64,000 nt of DNA, taken from positions 62,001 through 126,000 of the forward strand of contig JADIYP010000003.1 of assembly GCA_016705235.1 (NCBI GenBank), read 5' to 3'. The position numbers and the translations under genes are program-made. The stretch's first letter is position 1. Each line of letters begins with the position of its first letter. This document shows, one piece after another, positions 15,856-25,346 of the stretch. The notes under the pieces are model-generated. The model saw only the letters and a program-made list of their open reading frames with translations, searched no databases and was not told the DNA's origin. Origin of the DNA: Candidatus Leptovillus affinis (GTDB lineage Bacteria > Chloroflexota > Anaerolineae > Promineifilales > Promineifilaceae).

Positions 15856-17329
15856 ACTAAACTCAACCCTCCCGAAACCCCACCGTTTACTCATCACAGG
15901 CGCCACCGGCTACATCGGCGGACGGCTTGTGCCGCGCCTGTTGGAAGCCGGATACGAACTGCGTCTTCTCGTCCGCGACCCGGCCCGCTTGCAAGGTCGC
16001 CCCTGGCTGCCTGACGTGAAACTGGTTACTGGCGATGTCCTCAATCCAGAAACCTTGCCGGCGGCTATGGCTGGCATCGACGCTGCTTATTACCTCATTC
16101 ACAGCATGAGCGGCAGCCATGATTTTCATGAGCGCGATTTGGTGGCGGCGCGCAATTTTGGCCAGGCGGCCAAAGCGGCCGGCGTGCGGCGCATTATTTA
16201 TCTGGGAGGATTAGGCGATCCGGAGTCGGAATTGTCGCCCCACTTACGCTCGCGCCAGGAAACCGGCGACGCGCTGCGCGAATCTGGCCTGCCTGTAACT
16301 GAATTTCGCGCGGCCGTGATTGTTGGTTCCGGCAGCATTTCCTTCGAGATGATTCGTTACCTCACGGAGCGCGTGCCGGTGATGGTTTGTCCGCAGTGGG
16401 TTTACACCCGCGTGCAGCCCATAGCCGTTCGCAATGTGTTGGAATACCTGGTTGCCGCCCTGACTTCAACGGCCAGCGCAGGCCGGATTATTGATATTGG
16501 CGGCTCGGATGTCTTGACCTATGGCGAGATGATGATGGGCTACGCGCAAGTTCGCGGTTTGCGGCGGCGGCTGGTGCCTGTGCCGGTGCTGACACCCTGG
16601 TTGTCGTCTTACTGGGTGCATTGGGTTACGCCGATTCCGGCGGCTATTGCCCGCCCATTGATCGAAGGATTGCGGAATGAAGTGATTGCGCGTTCAGACG
16701 ACGCACACCAGTTGTTCCCGCAAATCGAGCCGATGACATATAAAACGGCCGTGCAATATGCCCTGGCTCGCCTGGAAGCCGGTGAGGTAGAAACATCCTG
16801 GAGCGATGCCCTCTTCACCAGCCAGGGCGATGCTGTGCCGGTGATGTTGACCACGCTTGACGGGATGATCATCGAGCGGCGGCAGCGGCTGGTGTCTGCG
16901 CCACCGGCGGCGGCCTATCACGCCTTTTCGCGGCTGGGCGGTAACCAGGGCTGGCTGTATATGAACTGGGCCTGGTGGTTGCGCGGCATTTTGGATCGGT
17001 TGGTTGGCGGTGTGGGCTTCCGGCGCGGCCGGCGCGACGCCGACGACGTGCGTGTAGGGGATGCCCTGGATTTTTGGCGGGTTGAAGTGGTCGATCCGGA
17101 TCATTTGCTGCGTTTGCGGGCAGAAATGAAAGTGCCAGGTCGCGCCTGGCTGCAATTTGAGGCCGAGTCGGTGGCCGATAAAGGCACACGCCTTACGCAG
17201 ACAGCTTTTTTTGCGCCCAAAGGATTGTCGGGATTGTTGTACTGGTATGTGCTGTACCCACTGCACAGCCTGATTTTTTCTGGACTGATTGATCGCCTGG
17301 CGGAAAACAGCGAAAAATCAGGTGGGTGA
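15848..17329 (+). CDS. NAD-binding SDR fused to DUF2867 domain
   Basis: 493 residues from the ATG at 15848, overlapping the previous stop codon, so co-translation is likely. Residues 1-300 are an atypical extended SDR: 'LLITGATGYIGGRLVPRLLEAG' and 'YLIHSMSG', with no clear Tyr-x3-Lys pair. Residues about 330-480 form a SRPBCC-like DUF2867 domain rich in Trp ('MNWAWWLRGILDRL', 'ALDFWRVEVV'). The same fusion is common in Actinobacteria and Chloroflexi, usually described as a NAD(P)H-binding protein of unknown function. No membrane helix is certain, though the C terminus is hydrophobic. Confidence 0.8.
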   Translation: MPELNSTLPKPHRLLITGATGYIGGRLVPRLLEAGYELRLLVRDPARLQGRPWLPDVKLVTGDVLNPETLPAAMAGIDAAYYLIHSMSGSHDFHERDLVAARNFGQAAKAAGVRRIIYLGGLGDPESELSPHLRSRQETGDALRESGLPVTEFRAAVIVGSGSISFEMIRYLTERVPVMVCPQWVYTRVQPIAVRNVLEYLVAALTSTASAGRIIDIGGSDVLTYGEMMMGYAQVRGLRRRLVPVPVLTPWLSSYWVHWVTPIPAAIARPLIEGLRNEVIARSDDAHQLFPQIEPMTYKTAVQYALARLEAGEVETSWSDALFTSQGDAVPVMLTTLDGMIIERRQRLVSAPPAAAYHAFSRLGGNQGWLYMNWAWWLRGILDRLVGGVGFRRGRRDADDVRVGDALDFWRVEVVDPDHLLRLRAEMKVPGRAWLQFEAESVADKGTRLTQTAFFAPKGLSGLLYWYVLYPLHSLIFSGLIDRLAENSEKSGG

Positions 17330-17487
17330 GCGGGTGGTGGGGAACGGCCGTCTGCTCCCGTCGCCAGCCATCAACCATCTGCCTCAAGTCGAAAACACCC
17401 TCCTCAAACGTCAACTTTCGGGTATAGTCGGGGTGAAAATCGGCAGCCATGGGCTGCCGCTGCCCACACCTACCCAGAAGGAGACGC

Positions 17488-18651
17488 ATGAACAATTCCT
17501 CCCCCCAATTCAAATCCCTGGCCGAACACCAACGTGTTTATGACCTGATCTGGTCGCAAATGCCGGAAATGCAAAAACCAACCTCCTCTTCCTGGTGGTT
17601 TTTTATCCTCTTCCCAAGAGAAAGAGAAGGCTACGGTCCGCGACAGATGATGTTTTCCATTGCGGCACGGGCAGGCGAACAAATCCGCATTAATGACTGT
17701 TGGCTGCCCGGTCTGGACCTGAACCGGCCGATAACGGACGGCGTGGACCGGTTTAGCGCCATGGTGAATGGCTGGTATTGTGATGGCGGCCAGGTGTACG
17801 AGGATTTTGTGAAGAGTACGGCCGTTGCCACCCTCTCCGCGCCGGACGCTTTTATTCAGTGCACAACCACTCAACCGGATGGTCGCTCCCTTGGCCTGGA
17901 AATAGGTCGCGGCAACGGCCGTCCGCTAACCCTGGAAGCCCACGTTTACGGCCAAAAAGGTTCCGCGCACTTTGAAGCCTGGGGCGATCTCGACTGCCTG
18001 CACAATTCGCCCCACGAATCGATCAATCTGGACACCCCGCTGGGCGGAACGCACTTCATCGCCTGGCGGCGCATGAACTTTCGCGGCGAATTTGATCTGC
18101 CCACCGGCCGGGAAACGCTGGAAGGATTGGGCTATTTCCAGCGCGTCTGCCTGAATGTGCCCACATTTCCCTGGAAATGGATTTGGGCTTTGTTCCCGGA
18201 TGGCTCGATGTTTTCGGCCTACGTGCCGTATGTGGGGTTGAATTTGCTGCGGCGCGGGTATCATTTTTTTGGCAGCAACCAGAAGGAGCAAACGGCCGTT
18301 TCCATTTTGCCCGCCGGTTTTTGGGATTGGGCCGGCGCGTCCGAACAAATCACATTCACCACTGCCCGAGTCACGCCTGTCCTGGGTCTTGGCCGTCATC
18401 CGCAGTTCGATGTGCAGGTGAGCAACAAACAGGGTGATTTTGTCAATTTCCGCGCCGCGCCCTATGGACACGCCAATCTCTATATCGACCGCCCGCTGCT
18501 GGGCGGCTGGCTGCGCAGCCATTGGAACTACAACGAGTTTATGTTCAGGATGGCGGGGTTAAACGGCCGTGTCCAAAACAAGCCCATCACCCAAGACACC
18601 ATGGGGCAGGGGTTTGGCAGTTTGGAATACACCTGGGGATTGGGGTTGTAA
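17488..18651 (+). CDS. Possible CrtC/AttH-like lipocalin-fold protein
   Basis: 387 residues from the ATG at 17488, with AAGGAGA upstream. The protein is rich in Trp, Tyr and Gly with alternating beta-strand pattern and no signal peptide or helix bundle. Segments such as 'GYFQRVCLNVPTFPWKWIWALFPDGS' recall the AttH/CrtC (carotenoid 1,2-hydratase) and tocopherol-cyclase-like fold. That resemblance is from memory and weak; I would not name an activity. It follows the SDR pair by 158 bp and closes the right half of the carotenoid island. A strong terminator follows its stop. Confidence 0.55.
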   Translation: MNNSSPQFKSLAEHQRVYDLIWSQMPEMQKPTSSSWWFFILFPREREGYGPRQMMFSIAARAGEQIRINDCWLPGLDLNRPITDGVDRFSAMVNGWYCDGGQVYEDFVKSTAVATLSAPDAFIQCTTTQPDGRSLGLEIGRGNGRPLTLEAHVYGQKGSAHFEAWGDLDCLHNSPHESINLDTPLGGTHFIAWRRMNFRGEFDLPTGRETLEGLGYFQRVCLNVPTFPWKWIWALFPDGSMFSAYVPYVGLNLLRRGYHFFGSNQKEQTAVSILPAGFWDWAGASEQITFTTARVTPVLGLGRHPQFDVQVSNKQGDFVNFRAAPYGHANLYIDRPLLGGWLRSHWNYNEFMFRMAGLNGRVQNKPITQDTMGQGFGSLEYTWGLGL

Positions 18652-18670
18652 GGGAGAGGTTTGGAGATTG

Positions 18671-18708
18671 GAGACTGGAGATTATACGAATCTCCAGTCT
18701 CTTTTTTT
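18671..18708 (+). terminator. Terminator built from the GGAGATT repeat
   Basis: GAGACTGGAGATT (18671-18683) pairs with AATCTCCAGTCTC (18689-18701), then seven T. It serves the rightward gene and ends 2 bp before the stop codon of the convergent ABC ATPase gene. An extra direct copy of GGAGATTG precedes it. Confidence 0.85.
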
Positions 18709-18709
18709 A

Positions 18710-20272
18710 TCAGGCAAACACCTGTTCGGCTCGCTCGCCGGCCATCATCAGGCCCAACTGCGCCACCGTCACGTCTTCACTTTTAACAATGCCCATCACC
18801 TCGCCGCCAAACAGCACCATAATGCGATCAGACAGCGCCTTCACTTCATCCAGGTCTTCGGAGATGAGCAGCGTGGCCAGCCCTTCGGCGCGCTGGCGTA
18901 AAAGCTGGTTGTGGATGTATTCGGTGGCGCCAATATCGACGCCGCGTGTCGGTTGGGCGGCAATGAGCACACGCGGTTCCCGCGCCAGCTCCCGCGCCAA
19001 AATCAATTTCTGGATGTTGCCGCCAGACAGGTTTTTGATGAGCGTGTCCCGGCTGGGCGTTTTCACGTTGAACGATTTGATCAAATGTTGGGCATGGTCG
19101 GCGATTTGTTTAAAGGCCAGGAAAATCCAATTGCTGTACGGCCGTTTCACATAATCCTGCAAAATGGCATTCTCCTCCACGGAGAAATCCTTGATGCAGC
19201 CATCGTGCATCCGCTCTTCGGGGATGTAAGAAAGGCCGACGGTGAACATTTGCGCCGGGGTAAAATTGGTGACGTCCTGGCCTTCGAGCAAAATCTGGCC
19301 ATCGGCCACAGCCTGCAAACCGGCGATGGCTTCGGCTAACGGCCGTTGCCCATTGCCCGACACCCCCGCCACACCTAAAATCTCGCCGCTTTTTACCTCG
19401 AAACTCACGTTTTTTAGCACCGGCTTGCCATCATCGTTAAACGCGTTGACATTTGTGACCATCAGGCGGGCGTCGCCGACCGTGACCGGCGGGCGATGGC
19501 GCGTTAACAGCACTTCGCGCCCGACCATCATGTTCGCCAGGTCAGCTTTGGTCACATCGGCCGTATTCACCGTGCCGATCATTTTTCCGTCGCGCAGCAC
19601 GCTGACGCGGTCGGTCAGGGCAAAAATTTCGTTCAGCTTATGCGAGATGAAGATCAGCCCATGGCCGTCGGCGGCCATTTGGCGGAAGATGACAAACAGG
19701 TCGTCTACTTCTTGCGGGGTGAGAACGGCCGTTGGCTCATCCAACACCAACAGCGCCGCCCCACGATACAAAGCCTTCACAATTTCCACCCGCTGCCGCT
19801 CGCCCACGGCCAGCTTAGAAATGACAGCTTGCGGGTCCACCTGCAAGCCGTACTTCTCCGCCAGTTCGCGGATGCGCGCCGACACCACGTCCAGGTCCAA
19901 TCGCAAACCGCGCGTGGATTTCAATCCCAGAGCGACGTTTTCGGCGACGGTCACATTGTCTACCAGCATAAAATGTTGGTGGATCATGCCGATGCCGTGA
20001 TTGATGGAGTCGGTGGGGGAATGGATGGTGATGGGACGGCCGTTTAACAAAATCTCCCCTTCTTCTGGCTGATACATACCATACAAGATTTTCATCAGGG
20101 TGCTTTTGCCCGCGCCATTTTCACCCAGCAAAGCGTGGATTTCGCCCGCTTTCACGTCAAAATCAACGTGATCATTCGCCAGCACGCCAGGGAATTTTTT
20201 GACAATGCCCCGCATTTCCAGCGATTCAATCCGTGGTAAACCAGAAGGTAGAAGGTTTGAATTGTTGTCCAT
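18710..20272 (-). CDS. ABC ATPase of a BMP-type nucleoside/sugar importer
   Basis: 520 residues with two ABC domains in one chain, the RbsA/MglA/YufO layout. The first has 'GENGAGKST', signature 'LAVGERQRVEI' and 'LLVLDEPTAVLTPQE'. The second has a degenerate Walker A 'GVSGNGQRPLAEAI' but an intact 'LSGGNIQKLILAREL' and 'QPTRGVDIGA'. Degeneracy of the second site is normal for this class. It energises the two permeases at 22639-24824 together with the lipoprotein at 20344. Confidence 0.92.
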   Translation of the reverse strand: MDNNSNLLPSGLPRIESLEMRGIVKKFPGVLANDHVDFDVKAGEIHALLGENGAGKSTLMKILYGMYQPEEGEILLNGRPITIHSPTDSINHGIGMIHQHFMLVDNVTVAENVALGLKSTRGLRLDLDVVSARIRELAEKYGLQVDPQAVISKLAVGERQRVEIVKALYRGAALLVLDEPTAVLTPQEVDDLFVIFRQMAADGHGLIFISHKLNEIFALTDRVSVLRDGKMIGTVNTADVTKADLANMMVGREVLLTRHRPPVTVGDARLMVTNVNAFNDDGKPVLKNVSFEVKSGEILGVAGVSGNGQRPLAEAIAGLQAVADGQILLEGQDVTNFTPAQMFTVGLSYIPEERMHDGCIKDFSVEENAILQDYVKRPYSNWIFLAFKQIADHAQHLIKSFNVKTPSRDTLIKNLSGGNIQKLILARELAREPRVLIAAQPTRGVDIGATEYIHNQLLRQRAEGLATLLISEDLDEVKALSDRIMVLFGGEVMGIVKSEDVTVAQLGLMMAGERAEQVFA

Positions 20273-20293
20273 AAGTCAAAAAGTCGTTGTACA

Positions 20294-20339
20294 TGATGCG
20301 TGATGCGTCATATTCTTACGCATCACGCATCACGCATCA
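20294..20339. repeat. GATGCGTGA hairpin between binding-protein and ATPase genes
   Basis: TGATGCGTGATGCGTCA (20294-20310) faces three reverse-complement copies of CATCACG up to 20339. It may tune the ATPase level relative to the binding protein by partial termination or mRNA end protection. Confidence 0.7.
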
Positions 20340-20343
20340 GAAT

Positions 20344-22434
20344 TTAATTTCTCGGTTCAGCAACGATTTCAATGCTGCCGTCGATGATCCCGGCTTCCGC
20401 TGCCTGGGCTGCGGCTACCGCGTCGGCCGGCAAGCTGTCGGCGTAAATCATCGTCTGGCCGCCGTTTTCCAGGGTCAGTTGGAATACCTTGCCGCCATAT
20501 TCACCCGCCTGATTGGCCTGAATCATGGCCAACAGGGTTGCCCGCCAATCATACAAGACGGTCGCCACGACGATCTCGGGCGCCAATGGAGATTGGTCGG
20601 CTTGCACGCCCATCCAGGGGACGCCGGCTTCCTTGGCTACGCCAATAGCGCCCACCACCTGCTGCGCCGAACCGGTCAGCACGTCGGCGCCGGCGGCGAT
20701 TTGGGTATTGGCGGCTTCAGCGGCCAGGGCGGTATCGCCAAAGGCGCCGGTGAAGGAAACATTGACCTGCGCGTCGGGGTTGGTGTCCCGAACGCCAGCC
20801 ACAAAACCATCTACATGCAGTTTGGCATCGCCCGCGTCCACCGGGCCAACCAGGCCGATGATGCCCGATTCGGTGATGTTGGCGGCCAACACACCCAGCA
20901 CATAGCCGCCCTGCTCCAGGCGCGGATCATAGGCAAAGACGTTGGTCACGCCTTCATCGGCGCCGAAGTTGGTGGTAGTGCCCCAGGCAAAGCTGGTTTC
21001 CGGGAAGTCGGGGGCAATCTCGAAGAGCGAGGTGCCGTACTGCGCGCCGTGGGCCAGGATCAGGTTGTAACCGCTGTCGGCGTAGTCGCGGATCGCTGCG
21101 GCCGCGTCGGTCACGTTGAACATGTTTTCGGTGTAGGCGATTTCGATCACGTCGGCGCCGTAGTGTTCTTGCAGTTGAACCAGGGAGTCATAAATGGATT
21201 GGCTCCAGGCCAGGTCTGTGGTCGTGGAAGGCATGACCAGGGCGATGCGCACCGGTTCGATTTCCGGGTATTCCATCATGTCTGCTTCTTCTGCGGCGGG
21301 TTCTTCGGCGGGCATGGCGGCTTCGGCTGCTGCCATGGCGTCCAGAGAACCAGCGACGATTTGGGCGGAGGCTTCATCGGCAGCGGCCACGGCCGTTGCA
21401 TCCAACCCATCCGCGAATTTCATGACCAGCCCGCCGTTGCCCAGCGTCAGGGCGTAGGCTACGCCGCCATATTCCCCTGCCTGATGCCGCTTGATCATGT
21501 CGGTCAGGATTCCGTCCCAATCATAAAGCTGCGAGGCGACCACAGTGTCTGGGGCCAGCGAGCTTTGGTCAGATTGGGTGCCCATCCACAAGACGCCTTG
21601 TTCTTTGGCCACGCCAATCGCGCCTACTACCTGCTGCGCTGAACCGGTCAGCACGTCGGCGCCGGCGGCGATGTGGGTGTTGGCGGCTTCAGCGGCCAGC
21701 GCGGTGTCGCCAAAGGAACCGGTGTAGGAGACGTTGACTTGAATGTCGGGATTGGCGGATTTGGCGCCAGCGACAAAGCCGTCGATGTACAGTTTGGCGT
21801 CGCCGGCTTCCACCGGGCCAACCACACCGAGAATACCGGTTTTGCTCAGGTTGGCGGCCAAGACGCCGTTCACAAAACCGCCTTCTTCAGCGCGGGCTTC
21901 GTAGGCGAAGACGTTTGTCAGGCCGAGGTCTGCGCCATAATCAACGGCCGTGCCCCAGGCAAAGCTGGTTTCGGGAAAATCGGGGGCAATTTCGAACAGC
22001 GAGGTTCCATACTGCGTGCCGTGAGCAATGACCAGGTTGAAGCCATTGTCCGCATAATCGCGGATGGCCGACGCGGCGTCGGTCACGTTGAACATGTTTT
22101 CGGTGTAGGCGATTTCCACGACATCCGGGCCGCCTGCCTGTTCTTGGATACGCACCAGGGCATCGTAGATCGATTGGCTCCAGGCCAGGTCTGTAACCGT
22201 GCTGGGCATGACGATGGCGATACGAATGGCTTCAATGCCGGAGGTGTCGGCCTCGGCGGAAACGTCAGAGACTGCTTCTTCCGTGGGGGCTTCTGCTGGG
22301 GCTTCGGTGGGTGCTGCGACTGCTTCGGTTGGGGCGATTTCCACGGCCGTTTCGGAAACTTCACCGCCGCCGCAAGCTGCCAGAGCCAGAGCCAGCACAA
22401 GCGTCATCAATAATAACCACAATTTTTTGTTCAT
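20344..22434 (-). CDS. Tandem-domain BMP-family binding lipoprotein
   Basis: 696 residues from the second ATG (22434). A type II signal peptide ends in 'LALAACGGG' with lipid Cys21, followed by a Glu/Ala/Pro/Thr linker. Two full PnrA/BMP ligand-binding domains follow, starting near Arg71 and Arg396, a 325-residue period. They are very alike: both contain 'DLAWSQSIYD', 'EIAYTENMFNVTDAA', 'IAPDFPETSFAWGT' and 'GADVLTGSAQQVVGAIGVAKE'. Normal members have one domain of about 330 residues. BMP proteins bind nucleosides or related compounds outside the membrane; two sites on one anchor is unusual. Confidence 0.9.
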   Translation of the reverse strand: MNKKLWLLLMTLVLALALAACGGGEVSETAVEIAPTEAVAAPTEAPAEAPTEEAVSDVSAEADTSGIEAIRIAIVMPSTVTDLAWSQSIYDALVRIQEQAGGPDVVEIAYTENMFNVTDAASAIRDYADNGFNLVIAHGTQYGTSLFEIAPDFPETSFAWGTAVDYGADLGLTNVFAYEARAEEGGFVNGVLAANLSKTGILGVVGPVEAGDAKLYIDGFVAGAKSANPDIQVNVSYTGSFGDTALAAEAANTHIAAGADVLTGSAQQVVGAIGVAKEQGVLWMGTQSDQSSLAPDTVVASQLYDWDGILTDMIKRHQAGEYGGVAYALTLGNGGLVMKFADGLDATAVAAADEASAQIVAGSLDAMAAAEAAMPAEEPAAEEADMMEYPEIEPVRIALVMPSTTTDLAWSQSIYDSLVQLQEHYGADVIEIAYTENMFNVTDAAAAIRDYADSGYNLILAHGAQYGTSLFEIAPDFPETSFAWGTTTNFGADEGVTNVFAYDPRLEQGGYVLGVLAANITESGIIGLVGPVDAGDAKLHVDGFVAGVRDTNPDAQVNVSFTGAFGDTALAAEAANTQIAAGADVLTGSAQQVVGAIGVAKEAGVPWMGVQADQSPLAPEIVVATVLYDWRATLLAMIQANQAGEYGGKVFQLTLENGGQTMIYADSLPADAVAAAQAAEAGIIDGSIEIVAEPRN

Positions 22435-22546
22435 TTTCTTCTCCATTCTGTCAAAGTATATAGATAACAGTTGATGATTCGTGTTGGGGCAATCCCTTTG
22501 TCGGCAACCATCAACTGGTTACTAACTAATTGTTGTTACGCGCCCA

Positions 22547-22609
22547 AAACCCTAAGGGTTGATCTGAACTCTGGAAAACGATTCTGATTTAGTAAAACCC
22601 TTAGGGTTT
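22547..22609. repeat. Pair of AAACCCTAAGGGTT repeats in the binding-protein leader
   Basis: AAACCCTAAGGGTT (22547-22560) and AAACCCTTAGGGTTT (22595-22608) are each palindromic and can also pair with each other. They lie between the permease genes and the lipoprotein gene and may form an attenuator-like structure. Confidence 0.6.
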
Positions 22610-22638
22610 CTTCCAGAGGCATCGCGTAACATGAGCAT

Positions 22639-23589
22639 CTAATTTTCGCCGCGTGAGAACGGCTTGGTAAGCGCGGCCGGTTGCAGGGAACGCCGGAAGG
22701 GAATAGCCAGCGCGATAATGGTGAGCAGGTAAGGCAGCATCACGGCGACATCGGAGGGGATGGGTAAATTCAGCACTTGCACCCATAATTGCAGGGCGTT
22801 GATGGAACTGAACAGCAGCGCGCCAAGCATCACGCCCAGAGGCGTCCAACTGCCAAAATACACCAGGGCTACGGCGATAAACCCGATGCCGTTGGTCATG
22901 TTTTCTTGAAAAATGTTCAGCAGGGAGATGGACAGCGACGCGCCGGCAATGCCGGCCAGAGATGCGCCTAGAATGACGGAGGCGTAGCGAACGCCAGTTA
23001 CGCTGACGCCCAAGGAGTCGGCGGCCTCCGGGTTTTGGCCGACAGAACGCACCTTCAGTCCCCAGGTGGTTTTGTTGAGGACGTACGTGGCGATGGGCAC
23101 GAGGGCGTAGGCGCCGTAGGTGAGCAGGCTGTGGCTGAAGAACACATCGCCTAAAATTGGGATGTCGGCCAGACAAAAGCTGCTGGTGAGGCAAAAATGG
23201 AGTTCGCGGAATCCCTGTACTCCTTCGACTGTGCCTAACATTGTTTTGAACAGCAGGCTGGAAATACCCAAACCAAACATGTAGAGGCCGATGCCGCTGA
23301 TCCCTTGTTCGGCCTGGAAGGTGATGCTGACTACGGCCATGAGGAGGCCCATCAAACTGCCGGTGAGGGCGGCGGCGACCAGACCTATCCAGGGGTTGCC
23401 GGTTTGGAAGGTGGCGTAAAAACCGAAAAATGCGCCCATGAGCATGATGCCTTCAACGCCCAGGTTGAGGACGCCGGAGCGCTGGGCAAAGGTCTCGCCG
23501 ATGGCCGCGTAGAGATAGGGGGTTGCCAGCCGGATGCCGGAGTGCAGAATGCCCAGGACGATGGCTAGCAAGGTGAGGTTTTCGCTCAT
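22639..23589 (-). CDS. ABC permease, BMP-type importer (NupQ/YufQ-like)
   Basis: 316 residues with about nine hydrophobic helices. 'ATPYLYAAIGETFAQRSGVLNLGVEGIMLMGA' is the N-terminal signature of this permease family. It overlaps the upstream permease gene by 4 bp (ATGA), showing translational coupling. With its partner it forms the membrane channel. Confidence 0.9.
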   Translation of the reverse strand: MSENLTLLAIVLGILHSGIRLATPYLYAAIGETFAQRSGVLNLGVEGIMLMGAFFGFYATFQTGNPWIGLVAAALTGSLMGLLMAVVSITFQAEQGISGIGLYMFGLGISSLLFKTMLGTVEGVQGFRELHFCLTSSFCLADIPILGDVFFSHSLLTYGAYALVPIATYVLNKTTWGLKVRSVGQNPEAADSLGVSVTGVRYASVILGASLAGIAGASLSISLLNIFQENMTNGIGFIAVALVYFGSWTPLGVMLGALLFSSINALQLWVQVLNLPIPSDVAVMLPYLLTIIALAIPFRRSLQPAALTKPFSRGEN

Positions 23590-24824
23590 GGGGTGACCTC
23601 CGGGGCAGTGGCGGCCACGGCCGTTTCTTCCACAGGTTGTTCGCCGCGCATGTTGGTGTCAACCCGCCGGTTTTGTCGCCGGCGTACTATATAATCGGTG
23701 CTGACCACAAAAAGCACCACCAAACCGAGAATCGCCGTGATGAGTACCTGGGGCACTTGCATGGCTCGCTGCATCTTGTCGCCGCCGACCAGCAGGCCGC
23801 CAAACAAGATCGACGATGGGATGATGCCCAGCGGGTGCAATTTGCCAAACAACGCGGCCACAATGCCAGAGAAGCCATAACCGGCGGAAACGGCCGTAGG
23901 CTCAAACATGCGATGGTGCAGCCCTAAAATCTCCACCGCTCCAGCCAGGCCGGCAAACGCGCCGCTCAATGTCATCGAGAGAACCATCGTGCGTTTCACA
24001 TTCATGCCGGCATACCGCGATGCATGGCGATTTAACCCCACGGCGCGGATTCGATAGCCAATGGTGGTACGCCAGAGAAAAATGTACACCACAATCGCCA
24101 TAATGATGGCAAAAATAAAACCGCTGTGCAGCCGTGTCGGTTCCGTCAGCACGCCATACACTTCACCTAAAAACCCTTGCAGGTTCAAATCTTTGGCCGA
24201 CTGGGTAATTCCCAGCGATTGCGCGATGTCTGTGAAGCGGGGCATATCGATGTCTTTGATGAGGCGGGCGGAGTGGGGGATGTTGGTCCCGGCGGCGATC
24301 TCTGCCGGGTCCATCATTGGACCGCGCAGCAGGTAATAGCCAATCTGAATGGCGATCTGGTTGAGCATGATGGTGCTGAGGATTTCGTTCACCCCCAACT
24401 GCGCTTTCAAATACCCAGGGATTGCCCCCCAGATACCGCCCATGAATGCGCCGGCCAGCAAACCAATGATAATCACGATGACGCCCGAAACCTGATTGCC
24501 TAATTGCAGTCCTACCCAGGTGGTGAAGAGGGAACCCATGATAATTTGCCCTTCCGCGCCGATGTTAATAACGCCGCCGCGAAAGGCAATGGCAATGCCG
24601 AGTCCCACCAGAAGCAGTGGCGTGGCTTTTACCAGCGTATCAGACAAGCCGTTCTTGCTGCCAAACGCGCCGATGATCATGGATTGATAGGCCTCGAGGG
24701 GGTTGACACCTTGTAGGAGTAAAATAACTGCGCCAACGGCGAAGGCCGCCAGCACGGCAAAAACAGGCATGAGTGTATCAATGAGTCGATCAAAGAATTG
24801 TCGGTTCAACTTTGATTTTTGCAC
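23586..24824 (-). CDS. ABC permease, BMP-type importer (NupP/YufP-like)
   Basis: 412 residues with about ten hydrophobic helices. 'LVKATPLLLVGLGIAIAFRGGVINIGAEGQIIMG' matches the family signature for the first permease of nucleoside BMP systems. A charged tail of about 35 residues after the last helix is cytoplasmic. It is first in the leftward operon; the order permease-permease-lipoprotein-ATPase is the reverse of the usual one in Bacillus, where the lipoprotein gene leads. Confidence 0.9.
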   Translation of the reverse strand: MQKSKLNRQFFDRLIDTLMPVFAVLAAFAVGAVILLLQGVNPLEAYQSMIIGAFGSKNGLSDTLVKATPLLLVGLGIAIAFRGGVINIGAEGQIIMGSLFTTWVGLQLGNQVSGVIVIIIGLLAGAFMGGIWGAIPGYLKAQLGVNEILSTIMLNQIAIQIGYYLLRGPMMDPAEIAAGTNIPHSARLIKDIDMPRFTDIAQSLGITQSAKDLNLQGFLGEVYGVLTEPTRLHSGFIFAIIMAIVVYIFLWRTTIGYRIRAVGLNRHASRYAGMNVKRTMVLSMTLSGAFAGLAGAVEILGLHHRMFEPTAVSAGYGFSGIVAALFGKLHPLGIIPSSILFGGLLVGGDKMQRAMQVPQVLITAILGLVVLFVVSTDYIVRRRQNRRVDTNMRGEQPVEETAVAATAPEVTP

Positions 24825-25346
24825 GCAATGCCTCGTTGGGGTAACGCCGGAGAGTGCCGGTGTTTACCTACGATCCGTTTGATAAGGTGAAAAGGAAGTG
24901 GTGTCTCATCTGTTTAAGACTTTTGAATGTACTCGCTTTTCGGTTTTGCTGTATTATCTGGATAAATAGATAACAAGCAATTGTAAATATACTTTAAGAT
25001 TGATAAGCTGCCGTTATGTAGAATGTCATAAATCGAATGTGACATATGTGCTATTTACTATTAAACGGCCGTTTCCCTCTACCACCATCCGCTCCTTATG
25101 TTATCATAGACGAATTGGTCATCATTTGGCCAGCGCACCTCAAAAAACTGCTTCGCCGCCCGCCCGGTGGCTAGCAGTTCCATATCCGCTATTGATAGTC
25201 ACGCCGGAATTTGTGGACTTGTTTTGGCTGGCGTACTTGGCGAGACGAATGGAACAATCAACCAAACCCACCTGATTGTTAACACGCCCCGTGCCATTCG
25301 GCTGCCAGCTCTTACCTGGGGAAATTGACGTCAATGGAGGACTCGC
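24825..25346. other. Divergent regulatory region between transporter and Mo-hydroxylase
   Basis: 522 bp without a gene. Its left part is AT-rich, unlike the genes. On the minus strand TTGCTT (24980-24975), an 18-bp spacer and TAATAC (24956-24951) could be the transporter promoter. Within it TTATCT (24954-24959) and AGATAA (24968-24973) are inverted arms 8 bp apart, a possible operator. One ACGGCCGT lies near 25064. I see no RNA gene. Confidence 0.4.

Noticed and set aside
20287..21642. Plus-strand frame of 451 codons opposite the BMP lipoprotein gene
   Set aside because: Shadow of the tandem BMP domains; composition is Gly/His/Arg-rich without any family motif.
24825..25346. Purine riboswitch before the Mo-hydroxylase or the importer
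   Set aside because: No three-way junction or conserved purine-aptamer loops could be drawn in the gap.
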